A stretch of DNA of 64,000 bases from Absidia repens (GCA_002105175.1 MCGE01000049.1:145020-209019); one strand, 5' to 3'; positions 43,402-53,603 are shown, counted from the stretch's first letter. Program-made: numbers and translations. Notes: generated by a model from the letters alone, not told the origin.

Positions 43402-44496
43402 TGTAATGGTGGTAGTAGAGAAAATAAAGTCAAATAAGTGAGACAAAGTTATATTTTTATTTTAGTAAAATAATGGAAGACTTTTACTGTATGATAAAAT
43501 TGGGGAAGCGGTTGTTGGAATAATGAATTTCTACTACTAATGTATTATTGGATAAGATAGAGATGAGGGAATTGTCAAGGTTTTTTTAAAAAAAAGAAGG
43601 GGAATGTGTACTTGCACCAATAGTGATAGATGTGCATGTCAGGGGATAATGGACAGAAAGGATGATTAAAACGATGTGTTGATTAGCATGAATATTATTG
43701 AGTGGGCTTACAATAATAAAGAAACGGTAGAAGTATATACATAGTAATGTGTTTGGAAGACTAGGCGTGACTAGATATACTGTATATAGAATAATAAAAT
43801 ATACAATTAGACAAATGTATTATGCAACAGGCGTAATGCCGAAAGACACAGCGGAGATCAATTTACATTTCAGGGGCGAGACAATTGGGGTTCAACAATG
43901 GAAGACGGGACAACCAAAAATAATGTCTGATAAGGACAAGGAATTATATAGCGTGATATATAAAAAGGGAACACTGTAAAAGATAAATGGATCTTTGATA
44001 GTAGTACTTGATTTATGTTTATGAAAATAAAACAGTGGTATTTGAACGTTGGTAATTGAATGTCTTTTTTATTGGATTTGATTTGATTCCTCTTTTTGTA
44101 TTAAATCGGTGGAATGTTCCGATTGGGGAAGATGGTAGTAAAAAGATGAATAGGAAGTAAAATGCTAATAGTGATAAGGGTTGGAGTAGTAGAGGATGTT
44201 AGGGGATACATCAGAGAGTGGTGGAAGGAATGTGGTTGGAAGTAAAATAAAATAGTTAACTATATATATATATATATATAATGAGGCAGTAAACTATGAT
44301 CATTATATATAATAACTAAATAGTAAAATATGAGTAGCAAAATATGATCATTGGACTGTGATTAGATGATTGGACGATTATTGGTGTACTAACAGATCGG
44401 GATTAAATATGACAGTTAGTGCCTGATCTGAGTCTGACATTTGCTATATTTGATAGATTGATTTATAATGTAAATATAGAGGATGACAAATACGAC
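43402..44496 (-). repeat. LTR-C, minus strand, with a foreign insert
   Basis: TGTAATGGTGG to AAATACGACA. The LTR is broken between GATGAGGGAA (43573) and ATCATTGGACTG (44350) by about 770 bp. TACTGTA near 43486 is a 5-bp insertion relative to 8990. Confidence 0.83.
43749..43979 (+). pseudogene. Tc1/mariner-like transposase N-terminal fragment
   Basis: The frame contains RLGVTRYTVYRIIKYTIRQ, then WKTGQPKIMSDKDKELYSVI. This is the pattern of the second helix-turn-helix of Tc1-type transposases (LGVSR.TV.RI.K), followed by a GRP-like hinge and D..EL. No DDE part follows. It sits in the insert that breaks LTR-C. Short length and the unusual spacer between the motifs keep confidence moderate. Confidence 0.45.
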
Positions 44497-44895
44497 ACAC
44501 ACTATTTATAATTACATACTACAAAGAAAATCCCATACTGCGTTGGTTGTAAATCAAAATGCAACATAGCAAATGTATGAATATGTCAATGAAGATCAAG
44601 GCATCCTACAGCTAAACTTGATCATAAGCCATTAAGCAGTATACGTGCAGTATGTGGATAATGAGAAATGAAAAACACGATACTCACTATGAGATGAGTG
44701 AGAGACTTTTAATAAATGCTCCCTATTTTATTGGGCCGTTTTGTGTAATACTAAACTAAAAGGGGAATGGTGCGATCTTTTGTCAAAGCGTCCACTAATT
44801 ATGGCCAACTTTTAATCCAAAAGGATTGAATACGTATCGCAAAAGTCATAGAAGGGCTAAAGTGAAAAATATTTTATTGAAAAACAAAACCAGTG
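44497..44895. other. No gene seen
   Basis: AT-rich; contains TTTTAATAAATGCTCCC and AATATTTTATTGAAAAAC. Nothing identified. Confidence 0.4.
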
Positions 44896-45198
44896 TGTTG
44901 TATTTGTGATACCCAAACCTATTTCCCATCTTCCACATCTTTATTTATTTATACCCCGCTCCGCATTTCTTTCACTTTGACATTTTGACAGGTACTACCC
45001 TATACCTTATTTTATTCATACTTCATCACCCGCTAAATTACTTCCCCAACATCACTTCAGATTATCCCAATTTGTAACCATTTAATTATGACTCACTTAG
45101 CTATAGAAAAAGATATATATATGACATGTTTGAATATTACAGTAAATAAAAAGAGTCACCGATTGTACCACTTATATGTACTTTTTGTGTTTATTTCA
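44896..45198 (+). repeat. LTR-F
   Basis: TGTTGTATTTGTGATACCC to GTTTATTTCA, 303 bp. TACAGTA near 45140 is a 5-bp insertion relative to the copy at 7932-8229. No target duplication. Confidence 0.85.
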
Positions 45199-45418
45199 GT
45201 TTTTATTAAATCCATAAATGGATCATACTATGACTATTACAATATGTAAATCAAGAGAGACCAAGATAGCATTGAATGCTGTTAGAATCAGCAACTGCAT
45301 AAAGAGAAGCGTTGAGCGCAATATCCAAGCCAAAAAAAAAAGTTCCACACAAACAGTTGTTGGAGATCTCAACATGAAGGTCCAGATTCCCAACATCTAT
45401 GTTTTTGAAGTTGGACAT

Positions 45419-45779
45419 TATCGTATTTGTCATTTGTCATCATCCACACATATCATTTACGCGGTTATCCGTTATGACCCAACAACTGTACCTTGTCACT
45501 CTCAGGCATAACCTCACACTGGCTATGTTTCACTTGGTCTACAATCAATATCAATGATTAATCATCCATCTATTCCATAATATATTATTTTATTCCTCAT
45601 CTCGAACTCTACCGATAATCCATTATCATCTACAATCATCTATCATCATAGAAATTTATTATTCCAACATCCGCTTCCCATACTTTTACTATAAAAATCC
45701 ACTGTCATTTTATTCAATAAAAACCATATCTGTTATATCACTTATTTGATTGACTCTATTACATACACAAATTATTACA
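45419..45779 (+). repeat. LTR-G, solo
   Basis: TATCGTATTTGTCATTTGTC to CAAATTATTACA with exact target duplication GACAT (45414-45418 and 45780-45784). The empty site (TTGGACATGATCTG-type) is visible in Q copies near 31810 and 58885. Confidence 0.94.
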
Positions 45780-46331
45780 GACATGATCAGAATAATATTG
45801 AATGCATTTTGACATGCCATATCCCTTGTGTACACTGTGTATGAATATGTAGTTGTCGGCTATGAATTGCTACAGGGAAGATGAGCTCAAAAAGAAAAAT
45901 AAAGAATTGAAATCCCGCACTGACTCAGTTTTATTAGAGTAGTTTGTAAAATATCTTCTCTACAAAAAATAAAACACATTGTATGAGGCGAGTTTAGTCT
46001 CATCTGAAAGCTATTGAAAAACTGGTTACGATACTTTTAACCCATTTTCAAATCAATTCGACCATGGTTTTGTATAGCTTTCTAAAGGTCTTGTTTGAAT
46101 AAAGTTTGTGGAACACATCATTTTTCCTCTGGAATGTTGTGATGGATTTCTATTGGTTCCCGCTCGAATTTTCTTTTTTTTTAAAAAAAAAATCCCCCCC
46201 CACGATTTTCGTTTTTCTTTTCCTTCCTCACATTTTCTCAAGAATAAGTCAGGTAAATCAGCACACACATTGCACTAACTGCCTTTTTTTTTTCCAAAAA
46301 CAATAAACGAAGAATCATTAGTATTCGTGCT

Positions 46332-46793
46332 TTGCTAGTTGCTCTGTGTTTGTGCATAGGTACGACGGACGAAGGAAAACGACGAAGGACGAAAATGAAA
46401 AACGACACACGAAACACGAAGAACGAAAAAAAAAACGAATTAAAGCACAGATACAGGGCGCTTGCAGGGCATTCGACTGGTTTTCACCTTTTGGCTACAG
46501 GAAGATGTATTTTTGTTCTTCCTGGCTCTGTTAGGGAGAGAGTTTGCCCTTCTAGAGTGGTGGGTGCCGATCAAGTTCTACCTCCTCGTGGTGGCACCTG
46601 GGTAGCGCTAAAAGAACTTGTTAGATTAGAACTGTACTGTAGATTAGATCAATATAGGAGTAGTGGGGGGGCTAGCAATAAAAGAAAAATACCTTGTCTA
46701 CCAATCAATAAATTATGTTTCCTCTTTTTACCAACCAAGAAATCTACTGTATGTCTTGTCTTTGTTTTTATATTATACTGGATACTATATTGA
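46332..46793 (+). CDS. Q-unit conserved open frame (153 aa), function unknown
   Basis: Second copy of the 30774-31223 frame. Differences are mostly single substitutions (for example RVVGADQ for GVVGADQ); a one-codon difference occurs in the charged N-terminal stretch. An alternative start at 46346 leads only into the repeat. Confidence 0.35.
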   Translation: MLVALCLCIGTTDEGKRRRTKMKNDTRNTKNEKKNELKHRYRALAGHSTGFHLLATGRCIFVLPGSVRERVCPSRVVGADQVLPPRGGTWVALKELVRLELYCRLDQYRSSGGASNKRKIPCLPINKLCFLFLPTKKSTVCLVFVFILYWILY

Positions 46794-47109
46794 CTTTCTT
46801 TTGTTTTTTTTTTTTTGTTTTATACTATATTGAAATGGTTTGATAGGAAATAAAACAAAAGTAGAAAATAAGTGATACAACTGATATGGTTTTTATTTAA
46901 TAAATTGTCGTCTTTTTATAAGAAAATGAAGATATTCGAGGCTGTGGATGTGATCTTGTTAATGGTATATTTGAGACTACCTGTACTGATAATGGAGGCT
47001 GTGTGGGATGTATCCTATTATAACTGACAGAATATATTTGAAACTCAGAAATAAAAAAGTATTCTATCTAAAATTGAATTTTCTTATCTACAAAAAATAA
47101 AAGTGTCAA

Positions 47110-47988
47110 ATGTTCATTGAACCATATAAAATATTAAAGAATATTTTTAATGATGAGGAAAAGGCTATACACTATTTAATGGAAAATAATTACATTGATA
47201 AATATAAAAAGTGTAGTGTGTGTAATATGGAAACAAAATTTTATATAAAAGAAAAAATACTCAAATGTAGAAATTATAAATGTCGTAAAGGTTATTCACC
47301 ATTTCGAGGTACAATTTTTAGTAAAATGAAACTTCCTATAAATTTACAATTACATATATTATATGAATTTCTTAAAAAAACACCATGTAGTAGTATATCT
47401 TCAAGTTTAGAAGTCGATAAAAATACAATTACATTATATAATAAAATATTTCGAAAATATTTAAGAGATAAACAAAAATTTAATAAAAATAATAAAGTTG
47501 GTGGAAGAAATAAAATTGTAGAAATTGATGAAAGTAAAATAGCAAAAAGGAAATACAATAAAGGACATCATGTTGAAGGTGCATGGGTTATTGGTGGTAT
47601 AGAAAGAAGCATGTTAAAAAATAACTTACGAAATGAAAATAAAAAATTGTTTTTGTGTCCCATCGAAGAAAGAAATTCTGTAAATATTGACAAAATTGTA
47701 AAAAAATATGTGAAGAAAGGCACAATGATATATACAGATTTATGGAAAGGTTATAATAATATAAAAAACTTAGGATATAAACACATGACAGTTAATCATT
47801 CAAAACATTTCAAAGATCCTATCACTAATGTACATACGAATCATATAGAAGGAACCTGGAATGCATTGAAACAGGGTATTATACCAAGAAATAGAACAAA
47901 AAAAGATATTGTTTTACATCTTAGAGAATATCAGTGGAGAAAACGAAATAGAGAATATAATATCTGGAAAAAGTTTTTAAAAGATTAA
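47110..47988 (+). CDS. Merlin (IS1595/ISXO2-like) DDE transposase
   Basis: A 292-aa intact frame. Residues 35-60 form a zinc ribbon (CSVCNMETKF...LKCRNYKCRKGY). The catalytic region shows EIDESK near residue 140 (first D), YTDLWKGY near 211 (second D) and NHIEGTWNALK near 246 (E). These match the ISXO2-like DDE domain of Merlin elements, including the final basic R...W...R stretch. Start ATG at 47110 is the first in frame and lies 105 bp inside the left end. It is lysine/asparagine/isoleucine-rich with strong A/T codon bias, unlike the neighbouring retroelements, which suggests recent arrival. It would act in the nucleus on the 25-bp ends. Confidence 0.95.
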   Translation: MFIEPYKILKNIFNDEEKAIHYLMENNYIDKYKKCSVCNMETKFYIKEKILKCRNYKCRKGYSPFRGTIFSKMKLPINLQLHILYEFLKKTPCSSISSSLEVDKNTITLYNKIFRKYLRDKQKFNKNNKVGGRNKIVEIDESKIAKRKYNKGHHVEGAWVIGGIERSMLKNNLRNENKKLFLCPIEERNSVNIDKIVKKYVKKGTMIYTDLWKGYNNIKNLGYKHMTVNHSKHFKDPITNVHTNHIEGTWNALKQGIIPRNRTKKDIVLHLREYQWRKRNREYNIWKKFLKD

Positions 47989-48048
47989 TGACAAAATATT
48001 ATTATAAAAAGAAAATTGAATTTTATCCAATATAAAAAAGTTGACACC

Positions 48049-48312
48049 ATGAATCCATTTGAAAATAGTAAATTTTTAAGAAACATAAAAAGATCTTTTG
48101 TAATTAGAAATATGATAAATGAAAATAATAATAATTTCAAAATTTCAGAATGCGTTTTTAAGGAGAAGAATGATGTTATCTATGTATCGATCAAAATACA
48201 TGGAGATAATAATACTTATAAATATCATTATATTCCAAAACAATTGCAGCTTGTTAATAATATTAAACATTATAAAAAAGAAAAAAAGAAAAAACATTTC
48301 TGGACGATTTGA
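48049..48312 (+). CDS. Second ORF of the Merlin element, unknown function
   Basis: An 87-codon frame from ATG 48049 (or 98 codons from 48016), 60 bp after the transposase stop and fully inside the element. It reads MNPFENSKFLRNIKRSFVIR, has a middle with alternating beta-like pattern (VIYVSIKIHGDNNTYKYHYI) and a lysine-rich tail. Same A/T-rich codon use as the transposase. No domain recognised. Merlin elements usually carry a single gene, so this could be an accessory protein or captured sequence. The basic tail would suit nucleic-acid binding (speculative). Confidence 0.5.
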   Translation: MNPFENSKFLRNIKRSFVIRNMINENNNNFKISECVFKEKNDVIYVSIKIHGDNNTYKYHYIPKQLQLVNNIKHYKKEKKKKHFWTI

Positions 48313-48520
48313 ATAAAAAATTTGATATGATGATAATTGATGAATAAAAATTTAGAAAACAAATTTGATTTTTATAAATTTAAGCTATTTAAGCTCAGAT
48401 CTTTTATTTATGTCAACTATAATCATAATGATCCGGCTGTGTGTAATCTGATGTGTAAGATGATAAGTATGAGAATAAGTGGAGGATTCAGGAGTAAAAT
48501 TAGAATAAAGTGGTAGAGCC

Positions 48521-48836
48521 TGTCGTATTTGTCAATTGCCACTAATCATTTCCTACACTATCATACTCGCCATTCCTACCTGTATACAGGTATAACACAC
48601 AGACTCAAGTATCCACCACTTAGTCATAAACACTCATATTTACAGTGAACTAGCTTCCCAATTTACATTCATAGCCTCAAATTTCCATTCTTCGATCACA
48701 TCTACATCCCCAGATAGCATAGTCTTCCTTTTATCCAGTTTATATTATAAAACCCCTTCCTCATTCTATCCAATAAAAACCATGTCTGTTACATCACTTA
48801 TTTTATAACGTCTTCCTATTCTTATTAAATATTACA
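48521..48836 (+). repeat. LTR-E
   Basis: TGTCGTATTTGTCAATTGCC to AATATTACA, with TATATTATAAAACCCC promoter and AATAAA. Flanks GAGCC and AAGCG are only loosely similar. Confidence 0.82.
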
Positions 48837-48920
48837 AAGCGGATGCACAAATGATGACGATATAGATACTTTGATATACAGTATACACTGCTAATCAGGA
48901 ACTAGGAATATGACATATAT

Positions 48921-49076
48921 ACCATATTATCTTTCTTTGATCATGTCTTCTTACTGTAACACCCTCCAATGTGATTCAACTAACATTGTCGATTTCGCAT
49001 TTGGAACCGTAGTAGATGAAGATCTTACCCACAGTCTCCCTTTGTCGGCAGTGTACCATCATCTCCACAAATACGC
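48921..49076. other. Unrecognised flank
   Basis: ATCATGTCTTCTTACTGTAAC begins mixed-composition DNA that includes GTAGATGAAGATCTTACCC. It may be part of a coding relic, but no family is evident. Confidence 0.3.
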
Positions 49077-49081
49077 CCATG

Positions 49082-49405
49082 TGTCGTATTCCTGGTTCCT
49101 GTTTAGCAATATTTACATCAAAAGCATCTATGCCATCATCATTTGTATATCCGACTTATCTCTTCACTCTATTTTTTACCCCTGAATTCCCCACTTATTC
49201 TCACACTTGTCATTCAACATATCAGATAGCACACAGCCTCAATTATCCGTAGTATCAAATACACCGTTATCATGCTCCCATCCACAGCCACAAATATCTT
49301 CATTTTATTATAAAAAGACTTGACATTTTATCAATTAAATAAAAAACCAGATCAATTGTATCACTTATTTTACTCTTGTCTTTTTATTATCTCACATCCA
49401 TTTCA
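49082..49405 (+). repeat. LTR-B, solo
   Basis: TGTCGTATTCCTGGTTCC to CATCCATTTCA with exact target duplication CCATG (49077-49081 and 49406-49410). Confidence 0.94.
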
Positions 49406-49514
49406 CCATGCATGTGCTAAGTTATTAACCCGACAAAAAGTATATGATTCATAGACAGCCCGCTCGCGGATTTTCTTGTAGAATAGAAGTTTAATAAAAA
49501 ATTTAAAAATAAAA

Positions 49515-49801
49515 AGAGGAGGAGAATGTTGATATCCTTTATTTGATATAAACCATTCATCCTTTTATAGGGATGTGATTAAGGTATTGAAAAATATAAC
49601 TATTAGTACGGTCTGATATAATGAATGGGTTTCCTTTTCAACAGCATGAAAAAGTAAAATCAGATCATGACACCCATGCATGATCTGAGCCCTTGTATTG
49701 TACGTAGCACTGGATTTTTTTTTCACTTGCATTGTGCATGATTCACATCAATGTCACACTTTATTTGATTTTATTACACATTTATATGGGAAAATACAAC
49801 A
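49515..49801 (-). repeat. LTR-A, minus strand
   Basis: GAGAATGTTGATATCC to GGGAAAATACAACA. The 3' end of the LTR is lost, as in other minus copies. Confidence 0.83.
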
Positions 49802-49924
49802 AGACTACTGGAAAAGCTGATTTTGGATTGTTTTTGAAAAAAAAAAAAATACCACATCTGGCGTCGAAGCGGAAGCATTATATCCAAATTGGGAATCAAA
49901 CAAGAAACTAAAGCAAAACCATGC

Positions 49925-51975
49925 GAGGGATATTTTGTTGTACTGTAAGTCATTGTAATATGCATTAGGGCAGTCCATTTTTGTGTAAATGAAAATTCCA
50001 GGCGCATCAATCAAATTTCGAACACCGCTTCATATTTTTTTAAAAACGGGGACCCTGCATTTTTTTTCTCTCTTTCTCTCTTCGTTTCCTTTTTTTTTGC
50101 CACGAAAAATCATTTTTTCTTCACGATTTTTGGCTTGTTGTGGACCTAGTGGACTTAGCTTACTCTTAGGACTAGTTTAGAAGGGTTTTCTGAACAGCGA
50201 TGACAAGATGCATGGGGAAACCCTTTCATTTTGAATCTAGGATCTTGGGGGTGTCCTCATCAGCTTAGTTTAGTTTATATTTTTTTCTTCAATAAAACAT
50301 ATCATTGTGTCAATAAAGTTTGCCTTTTGCTTCAGGAAAACGTTTTCTTCGCTTCATTGATGTATGTATCGTTGCTTTTATGAAGAGCACCTCATTCAAA
50401 GTTTGTAGATCCCAGTGAGAGATCCCCTTTATGAATCCCTTGTTTTTTTCATCCATCGTTCTTTCTTCAGAGCTTTTGTTGTTGCACTTGTCTTCTAGAA
50501 TAGTGCCTCTGTTGACTGCTATTAGCTCTTCTTTACATCCCCATCCTTTTAGTATAGTGTTAACTGCTTGATATAATAAAGAATTTTTTTATTTTGCAAT
50601 ATATAATGCGTGACAGAACTATCCTATGACGTTAGGCTATTCTACTATGGTGTATAAAAAAGGAGGGAATTTAACGTCCAAAAATGCTTCCTGCGGCCTG
50701 GCAAAAATAGATACAATGTTGTATGGTTGAGAATAGAGGAATGAGAAGGGGGATTCAAGCGGTATTGGTTATATGAGGTAAGTGATTGAAATGGGCGATG
50801 GGCGGTAAAAAAAAAAATCGGTTGACTGCGTGTCAAAGATGATAAAATTGTTTAAATGCTATTGTGCATGTGTTAACGAGGAATAAAAAAAGATTGAAAA
50901 CAGCGAGGTATTTGGCCTTTTAATTTTGAGAATTGAAATAAAAAGATGACTGGGATGATGCGTCGCAAACGAGAGTCATATCTTTCTGTTTAGTGAAAGA
51001 GGCAAATTTCACGGCTTATATGAACTTGACTAATGAGATTGATTCTCCGCGAGTCAATACCATAATTCCGAAAAATAGAAAATGCAGTACAAACATACCG
51101 ACCCAATGTCTGCTCAAAATGTTTTTTCTTTCTTCAGGCTTAGAAGGATTGGTATCTATATCCGTTGGGACTTCTGAGTTTCCGCTCTGCGGGAAGACCC
51201 ACTAGGGGGATAATTAATTTGAAATGAAAAATACATTGTTTTTAATCAGTTTTATTGACTGATATTCGTTTAGCATTCACCATTTTCCTCTTTTTTTTTT
51301 GACTTGAATAAAAAAGACCTTCTATTTTTTAATCCCGCACAACATTTTTTTGTCTTCCTTTTTGTTTCTTTTTGAGTTCGTGTTGTCTTCCTTTTTTTTT
51401 TTTGCTTTTGGCTTGACACCTTTTTATTTCTCTTTTTGTCTTTGTATTGTCCCCTTTTTTTACTGTGTCTTTGAATTGTCTCATCAAGTTAATCTTATTA
51501 TCTTGGAAAAGGATTGACTTGCTGATTTCACAACACGCACTAGTTACTTTTTGTATATTGACGTCTTGTTGATCTGAAACAGATCAGTATGTCTTTTCTT
51601 TGCTGTTGCTACCTTACCTGAATACCAACGTCACGGAATTCTTGGCTTTTTGAAGATGAACTGTATTGATGTAGATTAGCTATTGTCATTCTTGTTTTTT
51701 TTTTATGTATATCCGTACCCGTTATCATGTTACCACTCCCCCCGGCATTTTACAAATACTTCTTTGAACTAAGGCACAGTTTATTTTATTTTTTGGATTG
51801 ATTCACTTCACCAAGAGCTTTTGTCATATATCATACTGAATCAACGTTCTTGGATCTGGCGTAGTTAATGTTACTGTATTTATCCGTTTTTTTTTTTTTT
51901 TTTTTTTTGTTATACTATATATTTCCCTTTTCTTAATAAAATACCCCTTTTTGAAAACAATCTACAACGTGTCTT
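49925..51975 (+). repeat. Large inverted duplication, arm 2 (uninterrupted)
   Basis: Starts with a full H repeat (49925-50470, core at 50180-50226) and continues to TTTGAAAACAATCTACAACG near 51970. It matches 23428-24597 and 27916-28800 in reverse, with substitutions and small indels. No recognised gene; a 70-codon frame at 50993-51205 is shared with the other arm. Confidence 0.9.
51177..51205 (+). other. Stem-loop followed by CTAG (Helitron-3'-end-like)
   Basis: TTTCCGCTCTGCGGGAA folds into a 7-bp stem with a 3-base loop. GACCCACTAG follows. Helitrons are known to end in a short hairpin about 10 bases before CTRR. The next host base is G rather than the usual T, and no TC start was located. 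The inverted copy near 24210 is identical here. Confidence 0.3.
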
Positions 51976-52210
51976 TTTTGGATTTAGCTCGATTCATGTT
52001 TTTGACATTTCGGGGTTAGTTTATTTTTTTTACACCTTCCATTCCTTTTCTTCCTCTCTATTTTCTACATACATTATTGAACCGGCCATAGTCGGTAAGT
52101 GTTGTTTTATTTACTCTTCATGTTTCTTTTGTGTATACATGAGTTGGGTGCTAAACACCCACTTTCAATAAAATAGGTTCTTTTATACAATAAATTTAAA
52201 CCACATAACA
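51970..52210 (+). repeat. Candidate LTR (family I) upstream of gag
   Basis: TGTCTTTTTTGGATTTAGC to CCACATAACA, ending 3 bp before a TGG-type primer site. AATAAA lies near the end (CTTTCAATAAAATAGG). Only one copy was seen, so the start is uncertain. Confidence 0.5.
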
Positions 52211-52213
52211 AAT

Positions 52214-52230
52214 TGGTGCTCACTACAGGG
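52214..52230 (+). other. Primer-binding site
   Basis: TGGTGCTCACTACAGGG follows the LTR end after 3 bp, as expected for tRNA-primed LTR elements (TGG pairs with CCA). The same word is at 43354-43370. I do not assign the tRNA. Confidence 0.6.
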
Positions 52231-52407
52231 GGGATTATCGTATACTCGTCTTTCTCAACAATAGTAACGAATCTCACCTTCGAAACCTTTCCTCAAAATA
52301 TTTATATTTTTGAAACACTTTATATATTTAAATACCTCAAAATTACTAAAATCAACAAAAACAACCAACCAAATCAATCAAATCAACAATCAACAAAACC
52401 AAACAAA

Positions 52408-53105
52408 ATGTCAATGAAAGCCCCAAAACTCCTCGACAAGAGATACGGTGAATGGCTTACGGTATTCGAAAGAATTGCTTCCTTCAATGAATGGTCAGAA
52501 GATGAAAAGTTAACTAGGGCCGTTATGTCTCTGACGGGCTCGGCTCAATCTTGGGCTATCAGATCTGCACATACTTCATGGAAATCTTTTGTGATGGACT
52601 TCAAAGACAGATATATGAAAAGGGAAAATGTCTTTACCTATTATTCGAAGCTCACTTCTATCAAACAAAAACGTGGTGAAAGTAATCGTAAATTTACCCA
52701 TCGCGTCGACAAACTGTGGACCTCGTATCAATCTATTGCCACAGATTCTGGTGAACCCGTTCCTTCTTTCGAATTGATTGTCATCAAAAATATCATCAAG
52801 GGCTTGAAATCAAAATCTCTTCGCTGTGCCTTGAGAATGCAAGGTTATATCACGGTCACTAGCTTCTTCAAAGGTTTCCGGGATGTGAACGACCTCTCTG
52901 GCTCCGAAGATGAATCGGACTCCTCTTTTGATCCTCTCCATCTCTTCCAAGCTGGTTACGAAGTCTGGGATCATTAGCCAACCTTCTATTCCTCCTAATA
53001 GTACCAATGTGGATGAATTAGTTGAATCTGTGAAGAAGTTGACGGTTGTCCTGATGTCCAAAAACATCGTAGATGCAAATTCTGATTCAATGTCATCTTC
53101 TAAGG
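52408..53105 (+). pseudogene. Ty3-type gag, truncated by LTR-D
   Basis: ATG at 52408 (AAACAAAATGTC context) opens a gag-like protein: LLDKRYGEWLTVFERIASFN, LTRAVMSLTGSAQSWAI, WKSFVMDFKDRY and YYSKLTSIKQKRGESNRKFT match the capsid-like fold of retrotransposon gag. A one-base frame change near 52925-52950 moves the frame (SKLVTKSGIISQPSIPPNST onward). LTR-D starts at 53106 in the middle of the frame. No zinc knuckle remains. Confidence 0.8.
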
Positions 53106-53444
53106 TGTGATGAAATACGAGACTTAAATAAAGTGACTTTATTATAAAATATAATAATGAGGAAGAAGCCGGAAAACCCCAGGGGGAAAAAAAACCTTGC
53201 CCTTTAAAAAAAAAAAAAGTAAAAACTGAGAATAAAAATAATCATAATCCAGAAATTAGATTCTACAAAGTCTAATATCAGTACTAATAAAAAAAAACTA
53301 AATACTAGCTACCAGTGTTGTAAAATTGAAATACCGTTAAGGTACAAAATAAAAATAGATTTTTATGTATCAAATGTGGGAGCGCCCACATTTATTATTT
53401 TTTTAATTTTCACTTTTTACTTCCAACACCTAATAAACACCACA
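53106..53444 (+). repeat. LTR-D
   Basis: TGTGATGAAATACGAGAC to AATAAACACCACA, 339 bp. It contains the inverted pair AAATGTGGGAGCGCCCACAT in its 3' half. Confidence 0.88.
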
Positions 53445-53603
53445 GAGGCTGTGTGCTATCTGATGTGTTGAAGGACAAGTGTGAGAATAAGTGGGGAATT
53501 CAGGGATGAAAAATAGAGTGAAGAGATAAGTCGGATATACAAATGATGATGGCATAGATGCTTTTGATGTAAATATTGCTAAGCAGGAACCAGGAATACG
53601 ACA
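53445..53603 (-). repeat. LTR-B fragment
   Basis: GAGGCTGTGTGCTATCTG to CCAGGAATACGACA. Together with the next LTR-C fragment it duplicates the nesting seen at 37298-37460 in reverse, but keeps the block deleted there. Confidence 0.85.

Larger units (their letters stand above)
45199..46830 (+). repeat. Q unit, copy 2, with nested LTR-G
   Basis: Reverse partner of 30745-31930. A 5' frame (45218 onward: SRETKIALNAVRISNCIKRS) is only partly kept in the other copies. GGTAAATCA (46252) followed by CACTAACTGCC (46270) looks like a splice donor and branch site. Confidence 0.85.
47006..48434 (+). mobile_element. Merlin-family DNA transposon (complete)
   Basis: Bounded by the 9-bp target duplication GGCTGTGTG (46997-47005 and 48435-48443) inside LTR-B'. 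Ends are imperfect inverted repeats: GGATGTATCCTATTATAACT on the left and, in reverse, GGATCATTATGATTATAGTT on the right, both continuing into TGACA. GG termini and 8-9-bp duplications are known features of Merlin. It is about 1.43 kb with two open frames and is more AT-rich than its surroundings. No internal footprint 7-mers were seen. Confidence 0.92.
46831..48915 (-). repeat. LTR-B', minus strand, interrupted by Merlin and LTR-E
   Basis: Three pieces (46831-47005, 48435-48520, 48837-48915) make one LTR-B' from TGAAATGGTTTGATAGG to AGGAATATGACA. Target duplication TATAT at 46826-46830 and 48916-48920. TACAGTA near 48876 is a 5-bp insertion relative to 13385. Confidence 0.87.

Noticed and set aside
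52214..52230. Assignment of the primer tRNA
   Set aside because: The word has the TGG start of a primer site, but I cannot match it to a specific tRNA without the host tRNA set.
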